Part shown: piece by piece, positions 9,064 to 16,446 of the stretch
Layout of the letters: the number at the start of each line of letters is the position of its first letter
Numbering within the stretch: the stretch's first letter is position 1
The notes under the pieces: generated by a model
Told to the model about the DNA's origin: nothing
What the model saw: only the letters and a program-made list of their open reading frames with translations
The model's database searches: none
Program-made: the position numbers and the translations under genes
Assembly: GCF_018614615.1 (NCBI RefSeq)
Contig: NZ_JAGGOK010000036.1
Span: 1-64,000 of the forward strand
Length of the DNA stretch: 64,000 nt
Origin: Streptomyces sp. ISL-100
Lineage (GTDB): Bacteria; Actinomycetota; Actinomycetes; Streptomycetales; Streptomycetaceae
Direction of reading: 5' to 3'

Positions 9064-9708
9064 ATGGCAGCGCACCACCAGCTCGCATTCCCCGTCGCCC
9101 AAACGGCAGCCGCCGCCCAGCAGGCACGACACCGCGTCGTAGCCTCCGTTCGCGCCTGGGACATACAGCTCGGCGAGGACGAACTGGACGGAATCGAGCT
9201 GGTCGCCGCTGAACTGGTCACCAACGCCGTGCTGCATGCCACGTCGGGCCCCGTCATGGTCGGGGTCCACCGAACGGGTGCTGCGCTGGTCGTCGAAGTG
9301 CACGACACCTCGCAGGCTTTCCCGGAGACGGGCCCCGTGGATGTGAATGCCGAGTCCGGGCGGGGGCTGCACCTCGTGTCTGTACTCGCCGACCGCCATG
9401 GAACCGATCTCACCCCGACTGGCAAACGCTGCTGGGCCGAGTTCGACGTGGCCCAGCGGGGCTGTGGCTCAGACGGCGGACCGGGTCAGCGGCCGAGAGC
9501 TACAACGGGCCTCCTGCTCACCGAGGAGACCGGACGTCAAGGCGGCGCGGAGTCTCGTCCACCGTCGGTGCAGCAGTCCTCCTCGCACACGCAGGCGACG
9601 GAAGGGCGCCCGACAGTGGCCGAGTGGAGGGCCTGGCGGCGCCAGGGACGCCAACGAGCCAGCTCATCGACTGAATGGGGCCGATTTGACAGGCAGTTGG
9701 GGGCCTAG
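9064..9708 (+). CDS. ATP-binding protein, RsbW-like (HATPase_c_2) regulator
   Basis: A 214-aa protein whose first 137 residues form a GHKL ATPase domain of the anti-sigma-factor type. The N-box is ELVAAELVTNAVLHA (about residues 43-57), followed by VVEVHDTS and the G2 box SGRGLHLV. Proteins of this type bind sigma factors or anti-anti-sigma proteins and phosphorylate the latter, but many Streptomyces copies have no known partner. No STAS-domain or sigma gene lies next to it. The last 70 residues are polar, low-complexity and unlike the family, so the stop may have drifted downstream. AGGAGG precedes the ATG (9050-9055). Confidence 0.7.
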   Translation: MAAHHQLAFPVAQTAAAAQQARHRVVASVRAWDIQLGEDELDGIELVAAELVTNAVLHATSGPVMVGVHRTGAALVVEVHDTSQAFPETGPVDVNAESGRGLHLVSVLADRHGTDLTPTGKRCWAEFDVAQRGCGSDGGPGQRPRATTGLLLTEETGRQGGAESRPPSVQQSSSHTQATEGRPTVAEWRAWRRQGRQRASSSTEWGRFDRQLGA

Positions 9709-9933
9709 AAGGCCGATGAAGATCTTGAAATCGCGCCCGGCTTGCACCGGTTCAGCCCGATTGACATTTACCGGCAATCCGGGGTGAGTCGGGCGGTCCG
9801 AGCAAGATCTTCAGGAGTCTTCTAGACTCGTGCGCTTCTCTGACTGCCCGCCCCAGCAGGGGTCGGCCTCGGGACATGTCCGAACGGGGCCAGGGCCTCG
9901 GCTCTGCCCATTCCCGACCAAGTGGAGGTTGTT

Positions 9934-10368
9934 GTGCCTGAGAAGGTCACGAAGGAAAAGGTGCTCGTCTACGTCGTACGCGACGGTCGGCTGCTGGTGT
10001 TCCGCCACACCGACTACACCTACGAGGAGGTCGGCATCCAGGTGCCGGCGGGCAGCATCCGACCCGGCGAGACGCCGGAGGCCGCCGCTCTGCGCGAGGC
10101 CCGTGAGGAAACGGGCCTGTCGGACTTCAAGATCGCGCGCAAGCTCGGCGAGACCGAGTACGACATCAGCCCGTACCGGTTCGAGATCCAGCACCGGCAC
10201 GTCTTCCACCTGGAACTCACCGAGCCGACCCCCGAGCGGTGGATGAGCCAGGAGGACCACGACGGCGAGCAGGAGCCCACTCATTTCGAGTGCTTCTGGA
10301 TCCCGCTGGAGGCCGCGCACATTCTCCAGTCTGGACAGGGCGCCCTGCTGGGATGCCTGTCCGACTAG
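9934..10368 (+). CDS. Nudix hydrolase
   Basis: A protein of 144 aa from the GTG at 9934, chosen because GGAGG (9924-9928) sits five bases upstream; an in-frame GTG at 9922 lies before that site. A perfect Nudix box G(x5)E(x7)REAREETGL runs from GSIRPGE through REETGL, supplying the metal-binding glutamates for cleaving nucleoside-diphosphate-linked substrates. The gene lies 38 bp upstream of the radical SAM gene in the same orientation and may be the first gene of the RiPP-like operon. Substrate unknown. It may instead be housekeeping and unrelated to the peptide system. Confidence 0.8.
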   Translation: MPEKVTKEKVLVYVVRDGRLLVFRHTDYTYEEVGIQVPAGSIRPGETPEAAALREAREETGLSDFKIARKLGETEYDISPYRFEIQHRHVFHLELTEPTPERWMSQEDHDGEQEPTHFECFWIPLEAAHILQSGQGALLGCLSD

Positions 10369-10406
10369 CCACCCGTCCGGTCACGGCAGCATAGGAGAGG
10401 CAGCCG

Positions 10407-12293
10407 ATGTACCTCAGCACAGAACAGCGCCATCCGATCGAGGGGCTCTACCGGGGCCTGGACGTCGACGACACCGGCACCGCGGTGTCGGTCATCGTCA
10501 AGACACGCGGCGAGACGTGCGACATCGACTGCCTCTACTGCTACGAGAAGCGCAAAGAGGCCCCCGGAGGGGCGCGGGTGGGTGCCGACCAGATCAGGCG
10601 CCTGGCAAACCTCTTCAGGGGCCGGCCGCTCGCCGTCGAACTCCACGGCGGCGAGCCGCTGACCGCAGGCCGCGACCACATCGCCGAGATCCTCACGGAG
10701 CTGGCCGACCTGCCCCAGGTCGTCCGCGTCACCCTGCAGACCAACGGTGTCCTGCTCGACGCGGACTGGCTCGACATGTTCGACGACCTCTGCCCGGACC
10801 TCCACATTGGCATCTCCCTTGATGGAGACGCCCAGGGCAACGCCTGGCGGGTCGGCTACGACGGAAAACCCGTCTACCCGCGCGCCGCCGCGTCCCTGAG
10901 TCTCCTGGCCGAACGGGGCCGCAGCGTTGGCGTAATCGCCGCGGTGACCCCGGCGGTGCTGGGCCGCGCCAAGGAGGTCCTGGACCATCTCGCCGGCTTC
11001 GGTTCCGTCAACGCGATCAGCTTCGTTCCCTGCTTCGACTCCACGATCCGCCGCTCCACCGCCCTGCCAGGACGACGCAAGACAGCCAGCCGCTTACTCC
11101 AGCAGACCGCCGTGAACGGCACCGACGGCCCCGCCTGGGCGGTCCACCCCGACGAGTACGCACAGTTCGTCCTCGCCGCCACCGCCCACTGGATCACCGC
11201 CGGACACTTCGCCCGCATCAAACTCGAACCAGCCGTCTCCACGATCCGGCGGTTACAGGGCCTGCAGACGAGCTTCTGCCACTTTTCCGATCTCAAGTGC
11301 GACCACGTCTTCACCCTCTACCCCGATGGCCGCCTCGGCAGTTGCGACGAACTGCCCTGGCCCCAGGCCCGCCTGACCCAGCTCGAAACAGCCAACGACC
11401 AGCGCGAGGTGATCGCCGCCCAGCAGGGCTCCCTCCTGCTGAACCAGGGCAAGGCGCTGATGGACAAGTGCACGACCTGCGGCTATCGCGACACGTGCGG
11501 CGGTGGCTGCATTGCCACCCGCTGGCGCATGGACCCAGCCGACGATCAGGACGCGTACTGCGACTACCGGATGCGGATGATCGACGGCATCGCGGCTCTC
11601 CTCGCCCAGCCCGCGCACCCCGCCGGTGCCTGGTGCCAGAGCCTGCGCTGGCGCCCGCGGACCCCCAACAGCATGCGCGACGTGAACGCCTTCCTCACCC
11701 GCTGGGGCAACCCGGCCGCCGCCCGCGGGGAAGTGAGGCTGCACACCAGCGAGCACGGCAACATCAACACCGTCGGCCTCGCCGGCGTCCACGAGGCCGA
11801 CGATCTCGACCCCGCCCACCCCATGTGGCGGGCAGCCATCGAGCCGGGCGTCTGGCCGCTGGTGGACACCATCACCCGCGCCTGGGGTCTGATCACCTAC
11901 GACAGCTGCCAGGGCCACCCGTACACCGGCCTGGACCTCCCCCCTGCTGGTCTACGAGTCGGCATACTCGTCCGCGAGCGGGAAGAGTACGCCCGCACGG
12001 CCGCAGCTCTGTGCCGGGCTGCCACCGCCGCGAGCCCTGCCCTACCCGCAGGCATCCAAGCCAGCGTTGGCCGCTCGGAACTCATCTGCGAGAACTCGGG
12101 CACCACGACCCCAGTCCTCGACCTGACCCTGGACCCCAGCCCTGGCCACGGGTGGGACACCTACTTCGCCAACCTGGCCACGGCCGCCGCCACCTTCACC
12201 GCAGCCCTCACCGTTGAGCACCCGGACACGGGCACCACGTGCGCCTGCCCGCTGCCCGCACCGGCCACAGAGGCAGAAACGGTACTGCTGTGA
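10407..12293 (+). CDS. Radical SAM/SPASM peptide-modifying enzyme with long C-terminal extension
   Basis: A 628-aa protein. The radical SAM cluster motif CxxxCxxC is C38-DID-C42-LY-C45, followed by the SAM-contacting LHGGEPL and QTNG segments. A SPASM-type Cys-rich region begins at C355 (CTTCGYRDTCGGGC, then CDYR), the auxiliary [4Fe-4S] site typical of peptide maturases such as anSME- and FxsB-like enzymes. Residues about 400-628 form an extra domain I do not recognise. In an anaerobic-type radical reaction such enzymes install C-C, C-S or thioether links in precursor peptides. The ATG at 10407 has AGGAGAGG upstream. The gene ends in a GTGA overlap with the next gene. The natural substrate is presumably the 48-aa peptide at 15280; that link is inferred from the operon. 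Confidence 0.8.
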   Translation: MYLSTEQRHPIEGLYRGLDVDDTGTAVSVIVKTRGETCDIDCLYCYEKRKEAPGGARVGADQIRRLANLFRGRPLAVELHGGEPLTAGRDHIAEILTELADLPQVVRVTLQTNGVLLDADWLDMFDDLCPDLHIGISLDGDAQGNAWRVGYDGKPVYPRAAASLSLLAERGRSVGVIAAVTPAVLGRAKEVLDHLAGFGSVNAISFVPCFDSTIRRSTALPGRRKTASRLLQQTAVNGTDGPAWAVHPDEYAQFVLAATAHWITAGHFARIKLEPAVSTIRRLQGLQTSFCHFSDLKCDHVFTLYPDGRLGSCDELPWPQARLTQLETANDQREVIAAQQGSLLLNQGKALMDKCTTCGYRDTCGGGCIATRWRMDPADDQDAYCDYRMRMIDGIAALLAQPAHPAGAWCQSLRWRPRTPNSMRDVNAFLTRWGNPAAARGEVRLHTSEHGNINTVGLAGVHEADDLDPAHPMWRAAIEPGVWPLVDTITRAWGLITYDSCQGHPYTGLDLPPAGLRVGILVREREEYARTAAALCRAATAASPALPAGIQASVGRSELICENSGTTTPVLDLTLDPSPGHGWDTYFANLATAAATFTAALTVEHPDTGTTCACPLPAPATEAETVLL

Positions 12294-12922
12294 AGCCCGG
12301 TGACGAGGTGACCGTCCACCAGTTACTGGGACGCATTGTCTATTTCCATGCGCTGTTCATCGAACCCGCCCTCGCCTCGGACGACCAGCCCGGCACGGGC
12401 AAGCCATGCTGCAACCACGAGAACACCACAGGGCCCGGACAGCCGGACGTCGGCACGATGCTGCATGGCACCGCGTGGACAGTCCTCGACGAAATCGCCC
12501 GCACCCTCGGCGGACACCTGCTGCCCTGCCCCAAGTCCGACCGCCACTGCTGCGCGACCTGTCGGGTCGCCGACTCGGGCGCAGCCATCTCCCATGCGTG
12601 GACGATCACCGAGCACCGCGCCTACCACCGGCCCCCGCCCACCGACCGGCTCAGGCATGCAAGCCGCACCACGGCCGCCACACGCCTCGCCCGCGTCTTC
12701 GCCCGGCAGTACGACATCCGCTGCCCCGCCCTGTCCAGGGCCCAGGCGGCTGACGCCAGCCCGCTGCCCGACAGCGCCGAACTGCCGCTAACCGGAGAAC
12801 TCCTCGCGCTGTGGCAGAACCCGCTGGCCGCGACCAGCAGCCCGGTCGTCAGCTGGCTCAACCACTGCACGGACCTGAACGACATCCACCGCGTGCTCCA
12901 GCAAAGGGGGACCACGAAGTGA
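12290..12922 (+). CDS. Cys-rich protein of unknown function in the RiPP-like operon
   Basis: A 210-aa soluble protein starting at GTG 12290, which overlaps the radical SAM stop codon. I do not recognise the family. It carries CCNHEN near residue 41 and a cluster PCPKSDRHCCATC around residues 78-90, which could bind a metal or an Fe-S centre. The rest is helical with a C-terminal SWLNHCTDLNDIHRVL. It ends in a GTGA overlap with the 2OG oxygenase gene, so it is made together with both oxidative enzymes. It could be a partner of the radical SAM enzyme or a peptide-recognition protein. Both are guesses. Confidence 0.6.
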   Translation: MKPGDEVTVHQLLGRIVYFHALFIEPALASDDQPGTGKPCCNHENTTGPGQPDVGTMLHGTAWTVLDEIARTLGGHLLPCPKSDRHCCATCRVADSGAAISHAWTITEHRAYHRPPPTDRLRHASRTTAATRLARVFARQYDIRCPALSRAQAADASPLPDSAELPLTGELLALWQNPLAATSSPVVSWLNHCTDLNDIHRVLQQRGTTK

Positions 12923-13653
12923 TCCACATAGCCGAGACCGTCGGCGTCGGCAGCATTGAGAATTTCCTCAGCACCGACGAGCGCTCTCAACTTGCCTCTC
13001 TCATGGACGAGTTCCTTCTCGCCGAGGAGGCCGAGCGCTTCGGCGATGATCGCCGCACCTCCATCCACGAGATCCCCGGCCACAGCACCGAGCAGGCCAT
13101 GGCCATCTACGAGCCCGCCGGACGCATCGAGATCCCCTCCCTCCCCGAGGCCGCCGAAAAGCTCCTGGGCGACGCCTTCGAACGCGCCCGCCCGGCCCTG
13201 TCCCGTGTCATGCCCTCCATCACCCTGTGCCGCCCCTGGACGTACGTGGAATACGGGGTAGGCCAACACATCACCAGCCACCTCGACGGCATTGCCCCCG
13301 ACCCACTCGCCTGGCCCCGCCAGATCGCCGGCATCAGCGTCGTGATCACCCAGGCCGACGCCGGAGGCGGCTTCTACGTCGAGACCGCCTCCAGCGACCG
13401 CCTGTGGAACGGCCATGCGCCAAATGCCACCGCCAACGGCTACGCGGAAAGCATGTGGTTGGCCCACGACGGAGCCGACAACTCCGCCACCTGGTTCCAG
13501 CAGATGCCCCGCACCCGCTGGAGCGTCACCCCAGCTCCCGGGACCGCCCTGCTGTACGGCTCCCAGCTCGCCCACGGCACCCTCCCCGTCGCCGCGGGCA
13601 GGGTGGCCAAGTTCATCAGCTGGCTGGTCGCCGAACCCACCACGGCGGAGTAG
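12919..13653 (+). CDS. 2-oxoglutarate/Fe(II)-dependent oxygenase
   Basis: A 244-aa double-stranded beta-helix enzyme. The iron triad is visible as H121-L-D123 (in QHITSHLDG) and H219 (in SQLAHGTLPV), with the 2OG-binding Arg following in GRVAKF about ten residues later. Between them lie GISVVITQADAGGGFYVET and GTALLYG, normal for the fold. The family couples decarboxylation of 2-oxoglutarate to hydroxylation or desaturation. In this operon the substrate may be a side chain of the precursor peptide. The start GTG overlaps the stop of the upstream gene. Length is typical for small standalone enzymes of this class. Confidence 0.75.
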   Translation: MIHIAETVGVGSIENFLSTDERSQLASLMDEFLLAEEAERFGDDRRTSIHEIPGHSTEQAMAIYEPAGRIEIPSLPEAAEKLLGDAFERARPALSRVMPSITLCRPWTYVEYGVGQHITSHLDGIAPDPLAWPRQIAGISVVITQADAGGGFYVETASSDRLWNGHAPNATANGYAESMWLAHDGADNSATWFQQMPRTRWSVTPAPGTALLYGSQLAHGTLPVAAGRVAKFISWLVAEPTTAE

Positions 13654-13656
13654 CGC

Positions 13657-14304
13657 ATGCTCCTGGCCCTGGAAGGCATAGCCGGCGCTGGAAAGAGCAC
13701 CCTCCGAGACCGGCTCCTGGCAGACGCCCACACCGAAGGCATCCCCCTCAGCCACATCGGCCAGTTCTCCTGGCTCTCCCACCCGGCCACCCGCACCCTG
13801 GTCCGCCTGCGGGCCGGGCATGGGGGCGACCCCGACGAGGCCATCGGTGCCGCCTGCCAGGACCTGACCCTTCACTACCGCTTTAACCTCTCCCCCGCCC
13901 TCGCCCATGGCCCAGTCCTCGCCGACCGGCTCACCCTCTCCACCGCCTGCTTGCTCTCTCTGCTCCACCAACGGCCCGTCGACGAGTACGTCGAACGCCT
14001 TGCCGAAGACGAGCGGGCCCGCCCCCAGCTAACCGTCCTGCTGACCACCGAGCCCGGCATCTGCCATGCCCGCATCACCAGACGGACAACCGCCCGCCGC
14101 TTCACCGAGCACCCCGAGGCTGCTGCCCGGCTGGCCGACCTCTGCCAGGAGGCCGGCAACGGCTGGGCTAAGAGCACCGGCCTCCCAGTGCTGCGCCACC
14201 CCTGTACGACACCCACCGACCTCGACGCCCTGTCCGCCGCCTGCATGGACCATCTCCGTGCGGCCAACCGCCCCTCATCCCCGACCACGGGAGCGAACCG
14301 ATGA
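13657..14304 (+). CDS. P-loop kinase, thymidylate-kinase-like
   Basis: A 215-aa protein with a Walker A motif GIAGAGKST at residues 7-15 and a nucleoside-kinase-like segment ADRLTLSTACLLSLL around residue 90, similar to the DR(Y/F)..S..A pattern of thymidylate kinases. An Arg-rich lid region (HARITRRTTARRF) follows near residue 130. It starts three bases after the oxygenase stop and ends in an ATGA overlap with the protein-kinase-like gene. Copies of TMK-like kinases occur in natural-product operons with unclear roles. A true dTMP kinase would be out of place here. The substrate is unknown. Confidence 0.6.
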   Translation: MLLALEGIAGAGKSTLRDRLLADAHTEGIPLSHIGQFSWLSHPATRTLVRLRAGHGGDPDEAIGAACQDLTLHYRFNLSPALAHGPVLADRLTLSTACLLSLLHQRPVDEYVERLAEDERARPQLTVLLTTEPGICHARITRRTTARRFTEHPEAAARLADLCQEAGNGWAKSTGLPVLRHPCTTPTDLDALSAACMDHLRAANRPSSPTTGANR

Positions 14305-15167
14305 GCCTGCACCCGATGCATCCTGCAGCCTGGGTCCTCGACCAGCTCCACGCGGACGGCTGGCACGTCAGCGGCCTCCTCGCGTTCACCCGCGCCAGCA
14401 CCCTCGTCAAAGCCAGCCGCCCCGGTCAAGATGAAGTCGTCCTCAAGGCCGGCTTCGGCAGCAACCACGTCCTGAGCGAGCTGGAGCCCACCGAGCGGCC
14501 CGCCGCGTACGGCTTCTACTGGTACGCGCAGATGACCGAAGCGGAACGGGCCCTGGCCCGCGAAGACTTCCGCCACGAAGCGGAGCTCACCGCCGCCGCC
14601 GGCGGAGCCGACCATGTCGTCCCCCTGCTGGAACAGGGCAGCGCGGAGCGGTTCGACTGGTACACCATGCCGCACTGCGACGACGGGAACTTTCGGGCCT
14701 TCATGGCCTCCTCGAAGGACACCAGCAAGGGCCTCAACATGCTCGCCGACGTCGCAGACGGGTTAGGAAGCCTTCACCAACGGGGCATCGTCCACCGCGA
14801 CGTCTACCAGGAGAACATCCTCATCGACCAGGGCCGGGGCCTGATCACCGACCTGGGGGCCGCCCGTCGCATCACGACCCCGCGAGGGCCCGACCACCGC
14901 GGACCCGAGGTCCACTGGCCGCCCGAGTACTTGACCGGTTACCACGAAGCCACACCGGCCGCCGACGTCTTCAGTCTCGGCGTTCTGATCTATCGCTACC
15001 TGTGCGCGGACATCCCGCGCCTCGGCGGTCACGCAAGCCTCACTGCTATCCCCGACCCATTGCGCGCACTCGTCGCCGCCGCGCTCTCCAACCAGGCTGC
15101 CGACCGCCCCCGTATGGACAACCTGCGGGACGGGCTCCGCACCGCCGCCAGCGCCCCTCAGCGCTGA
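14301..15167 (+). CDS. Ser/Thr protein-kinase-like protein
   Basis: A 288-aa kinase-fold protein. The VVLKAG segment near residue 46 supplies the ATP-binding Lys. The catalytic loop is H165-R-D167-VYQE-N172, and the metal-binding motif reads D184-L-G instead of DFG. Later DVFSLGVLIY is the usual helix F. The Gly-rich loop is not recognisable, so the N-lobe is divergent. There is no transmembrane or PASTA region, so it is a cytoplasmic soluble kinase. It may phosphorylate Ser/Thr of the precursor peptide, which has many, or regulate the pathway. Lanthipeptide synthetases of class III/IV contain a related kinase domain, but no cyclase domain is present here. Confidence 0.7.
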   Translation: MSLHPMHPAAWVLDQLHADGWHVSGLLAFTRASTLVKASRPGQDEVVLKAGFGSNHVLSELEPTERPAAYGFYWYAQMTEAERALAREDFRHEAELTAAAGGADHVVPLLEQGSAERFDWYTMPHCDDGNFRAFMASSKDTSKGLNMLADVADGLGSLHQRGIVHRDVYQENILIDQGRGLITDLGAARRITTPRGPDHRGPEVHWPPEYLTGYHEATPAADVFSLGVLIYRYLCADIPRLGGHASLTAIPDPLRALVAAALSNQAADRPRMDNLRDGLRTAASAPQR

Positions 15168-15187
15168 CTGACCCAGGGAGGCCGCAC

Positions 15188-15220
15188 ATGCCCAGGGCGA
15201 GATCCCCGCCCTGTCCCTAA
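15188..15220 (+). promoter_or_regulatory. Mini-ORF with hairpin upstream of the precursor gene
   Basis: A GGGAGG site is followed six bases later by an ATG opening a 10-codon frame (MPRARSPPCP, stop at 15220). Inside it lies an inverted repeat CAGGGC (15193-15198) / GCCCTG (15208-15213). The arrangement could be a leader peptide or attenuator setting expression of the precursor. It could equally be chance in GC-rich DNA. Confidence 0.3.
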
Positions 15221-15279
15221 GCCGAGCACCAGAGCCCAGAGAACAAGCCGAAGACAACGAGACCGAAGGCGGAACAACC

Positions 15280-15426
15280 ATGAGCAACGACCGCATCGCC
15301 GACTTCCTCGCCGATGTCGAGGACCTGCGCGGCGAGGACGACACCGTCCGTTCCACCGCCCACACCTCCAGCGTCTCGGCCGAGGGCTGGCCGGCCGCCG
15401 AGGCGGACACCACCACCGTCGCCTGA
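15280..15426 (+). CDS. Candidate RiPP precursor peptide, 48 aa
   Basis: A short gene with AAGGCGG seven bases before the ATG. The peptide starts MSNDRIADFLADVEDL, an acidic amphipathic leader-like stretch resembling recognition sequences of RiPP leaders (F.AD-type), and ends in a Ser/Thr/His/Trp-containing tail, TAHTSSVSAEGW (27-38) followed by PAAEADTTTVA. It contains no Cys, so a lanthionine or thioether product is excluded. Thr, Ser, His, Trp and Asp would be the residues available for hydroxylation, radical crosslinking or phosphorylation. It sits between the kinase-like gene and the HExxH gene and is flanked by hairpins, the normal setting for a strongly expressed precursor. Leader/core border unknown. 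Confidence 0.65.
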   Translation: MSNDRIADFLADVEDLRGEDDTVRSTAHTSSVSAEGWPAAEADTTTVA

Positions 15427-15470
15427 ACACCCATAGCCGCCCGGCGCTCTGATCGCCGCCGGTGAAAACA

Positions 15471-15509
15471 CCTGGGGCCGGACCGCAGCGCCTGCGACTC
15501 GGCCCCAGG
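15471..15509 (+). terminator. Hairpin after the precursor gene
   Basis: A perfect 10-bp inverted repeat, CCTGGGGCCG (15471-15480) and CGGCCCCAGG (15500-15509), separated by 19 bases, with no T-run after it. It lies between the precursor gene and the HExxH gene. A partial terminator here would give more precursor than downstream enzyme mRNA. Confidence 0.55.
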
Positions 15510-15534
15510 CTCGACCACCGAACAGGAGCCTTTT

Positions 15535-16446
15535 GTGGACACCCTCGGCGCTCTCTTCGACTTCCCGCCGATCACCCGCCTGCACCACGAGCGCACCCGT
15601 CGCATCCACACGGTCATGTGCCCCGGCACACAGCCGCCTCATTCCGGCATGAACCGCGCCATTGGCTATTGCCTGGCCCATCACGCCCTCGAAGGAGCCG
15701 AAGCCGCCGCTCGCTCCGACAACACCACCACCTTCGACTGGTACACCGAACACCCCGACGCGGACGCCACCGCGAACGCCACCCCCACCGCTGTCGGAGT
15801 GCGCGTCGTCATCAGCCCGGACCTCACCGACCTGCCCCGCTCCCCGATCTCCGAGACCCCCTATTACCTGCTCGGCCCCAGCACCGAACCTGCCCCGCCG
15901 AACCTGCGCAGCCTCGCGGCCGTCGCGTACACCGCCGCCACGGACGCGGGCTTCGGTGACCTACTCGCCGCCCACGCCGTCGTCTTGTGCCTGCTGCGTA
16001 CCAAGAGCCTCGGCGACACCCTCGACAGCTGGACCATCACGCGCCTGCCCGGCACCGTCTTCATGGACCACGTCGGGGACCCAGTTGTCCTGGCCCGCGA
16101 CCTTGTCCACGAGGGCGGCCACAACTGGCTCAACGACGCCCTCACCGCCACCGGCTGCAAGATCGACGACCGGGCGCGCTTCCACTCACCATGGAAAAGG
16201 ACGATCAGGCCCGCGTTCGGCTTCCTCCACGCCTGCTGGGCTTTCGCCCTCACCATGCTCTACACCGCCCAAGCGCTGAAGGGCACCACCGGAGACCTGC
16301 ACCGCTTCCTCGCCGCCTACCTCGATCAGCAGCGAAGCCTCCTCGTCGGCACCGCCGCCGACCACAGCCGCGTCCTGGAGCTGATCAGCGACGAGAGCCT
16401 CCGTCTCCGCCTGGCCGCCGTTCACCAGCAAGCGCTCGCCCTGTGA
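15535..16446 (+). CDS. HExxH-motif protein (peptide beta-hydroxylase-like family)
   Basis: A 303-aa protein starting at GTG 15535 with AGGAG upstream. The motif H192-EGG-H196 lies in ARDLVHEGGHNWLNDAL. The overall plan (about 300 aa, helical, HExxH around two thirds along) fits the family found beside radical SAM/SPASM proteins in FxsB-type RiPP loci, known as the HExxH domain and, as I recall, now named for 2-oxoglutarate-dependent peptide beta-hydroxylation. A metallopeptidase reading is possible but no secretion signal is present. It ends in a GTGA overlap with the hydrolase gene. Its presence is the best pointer that the operon modifies a peptide. Confidence 0.65.
   Translation: MDTLGALFDFPPITRLHHERTRRIHTVMCPGTQPPHSGMNRAIGYCLAHHALEGAEAAARSDNTTTFDWYTEHPDADATANATPTAVGVRVVISPDLTDLPRSPISETPYYLLGPSTEPAPPNLRSLAAVAYTAATDAGFGDLLAAHAVVLCLLRTKSLGDTLDSWTITRLPGTVFMDHVGDPVVLARDLVHEGGHNWLNDALTATGCKIDDRARFHSPWKRTIRPAFGFLHACWAFALTMLYTAQALKGTTGDLHRFLAAYLDQQRSLLVGTAADHSRVLELISDESLRLRLAAVHQQALAL

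Noticed and set aside
14301..15426. Class III/IV lanthipeptide synthetase system
   Set aside because: A kinase-like protein and a small peptide are present, but no lyase or LanC-type cyclase domain exists and the peptide has no Cys.
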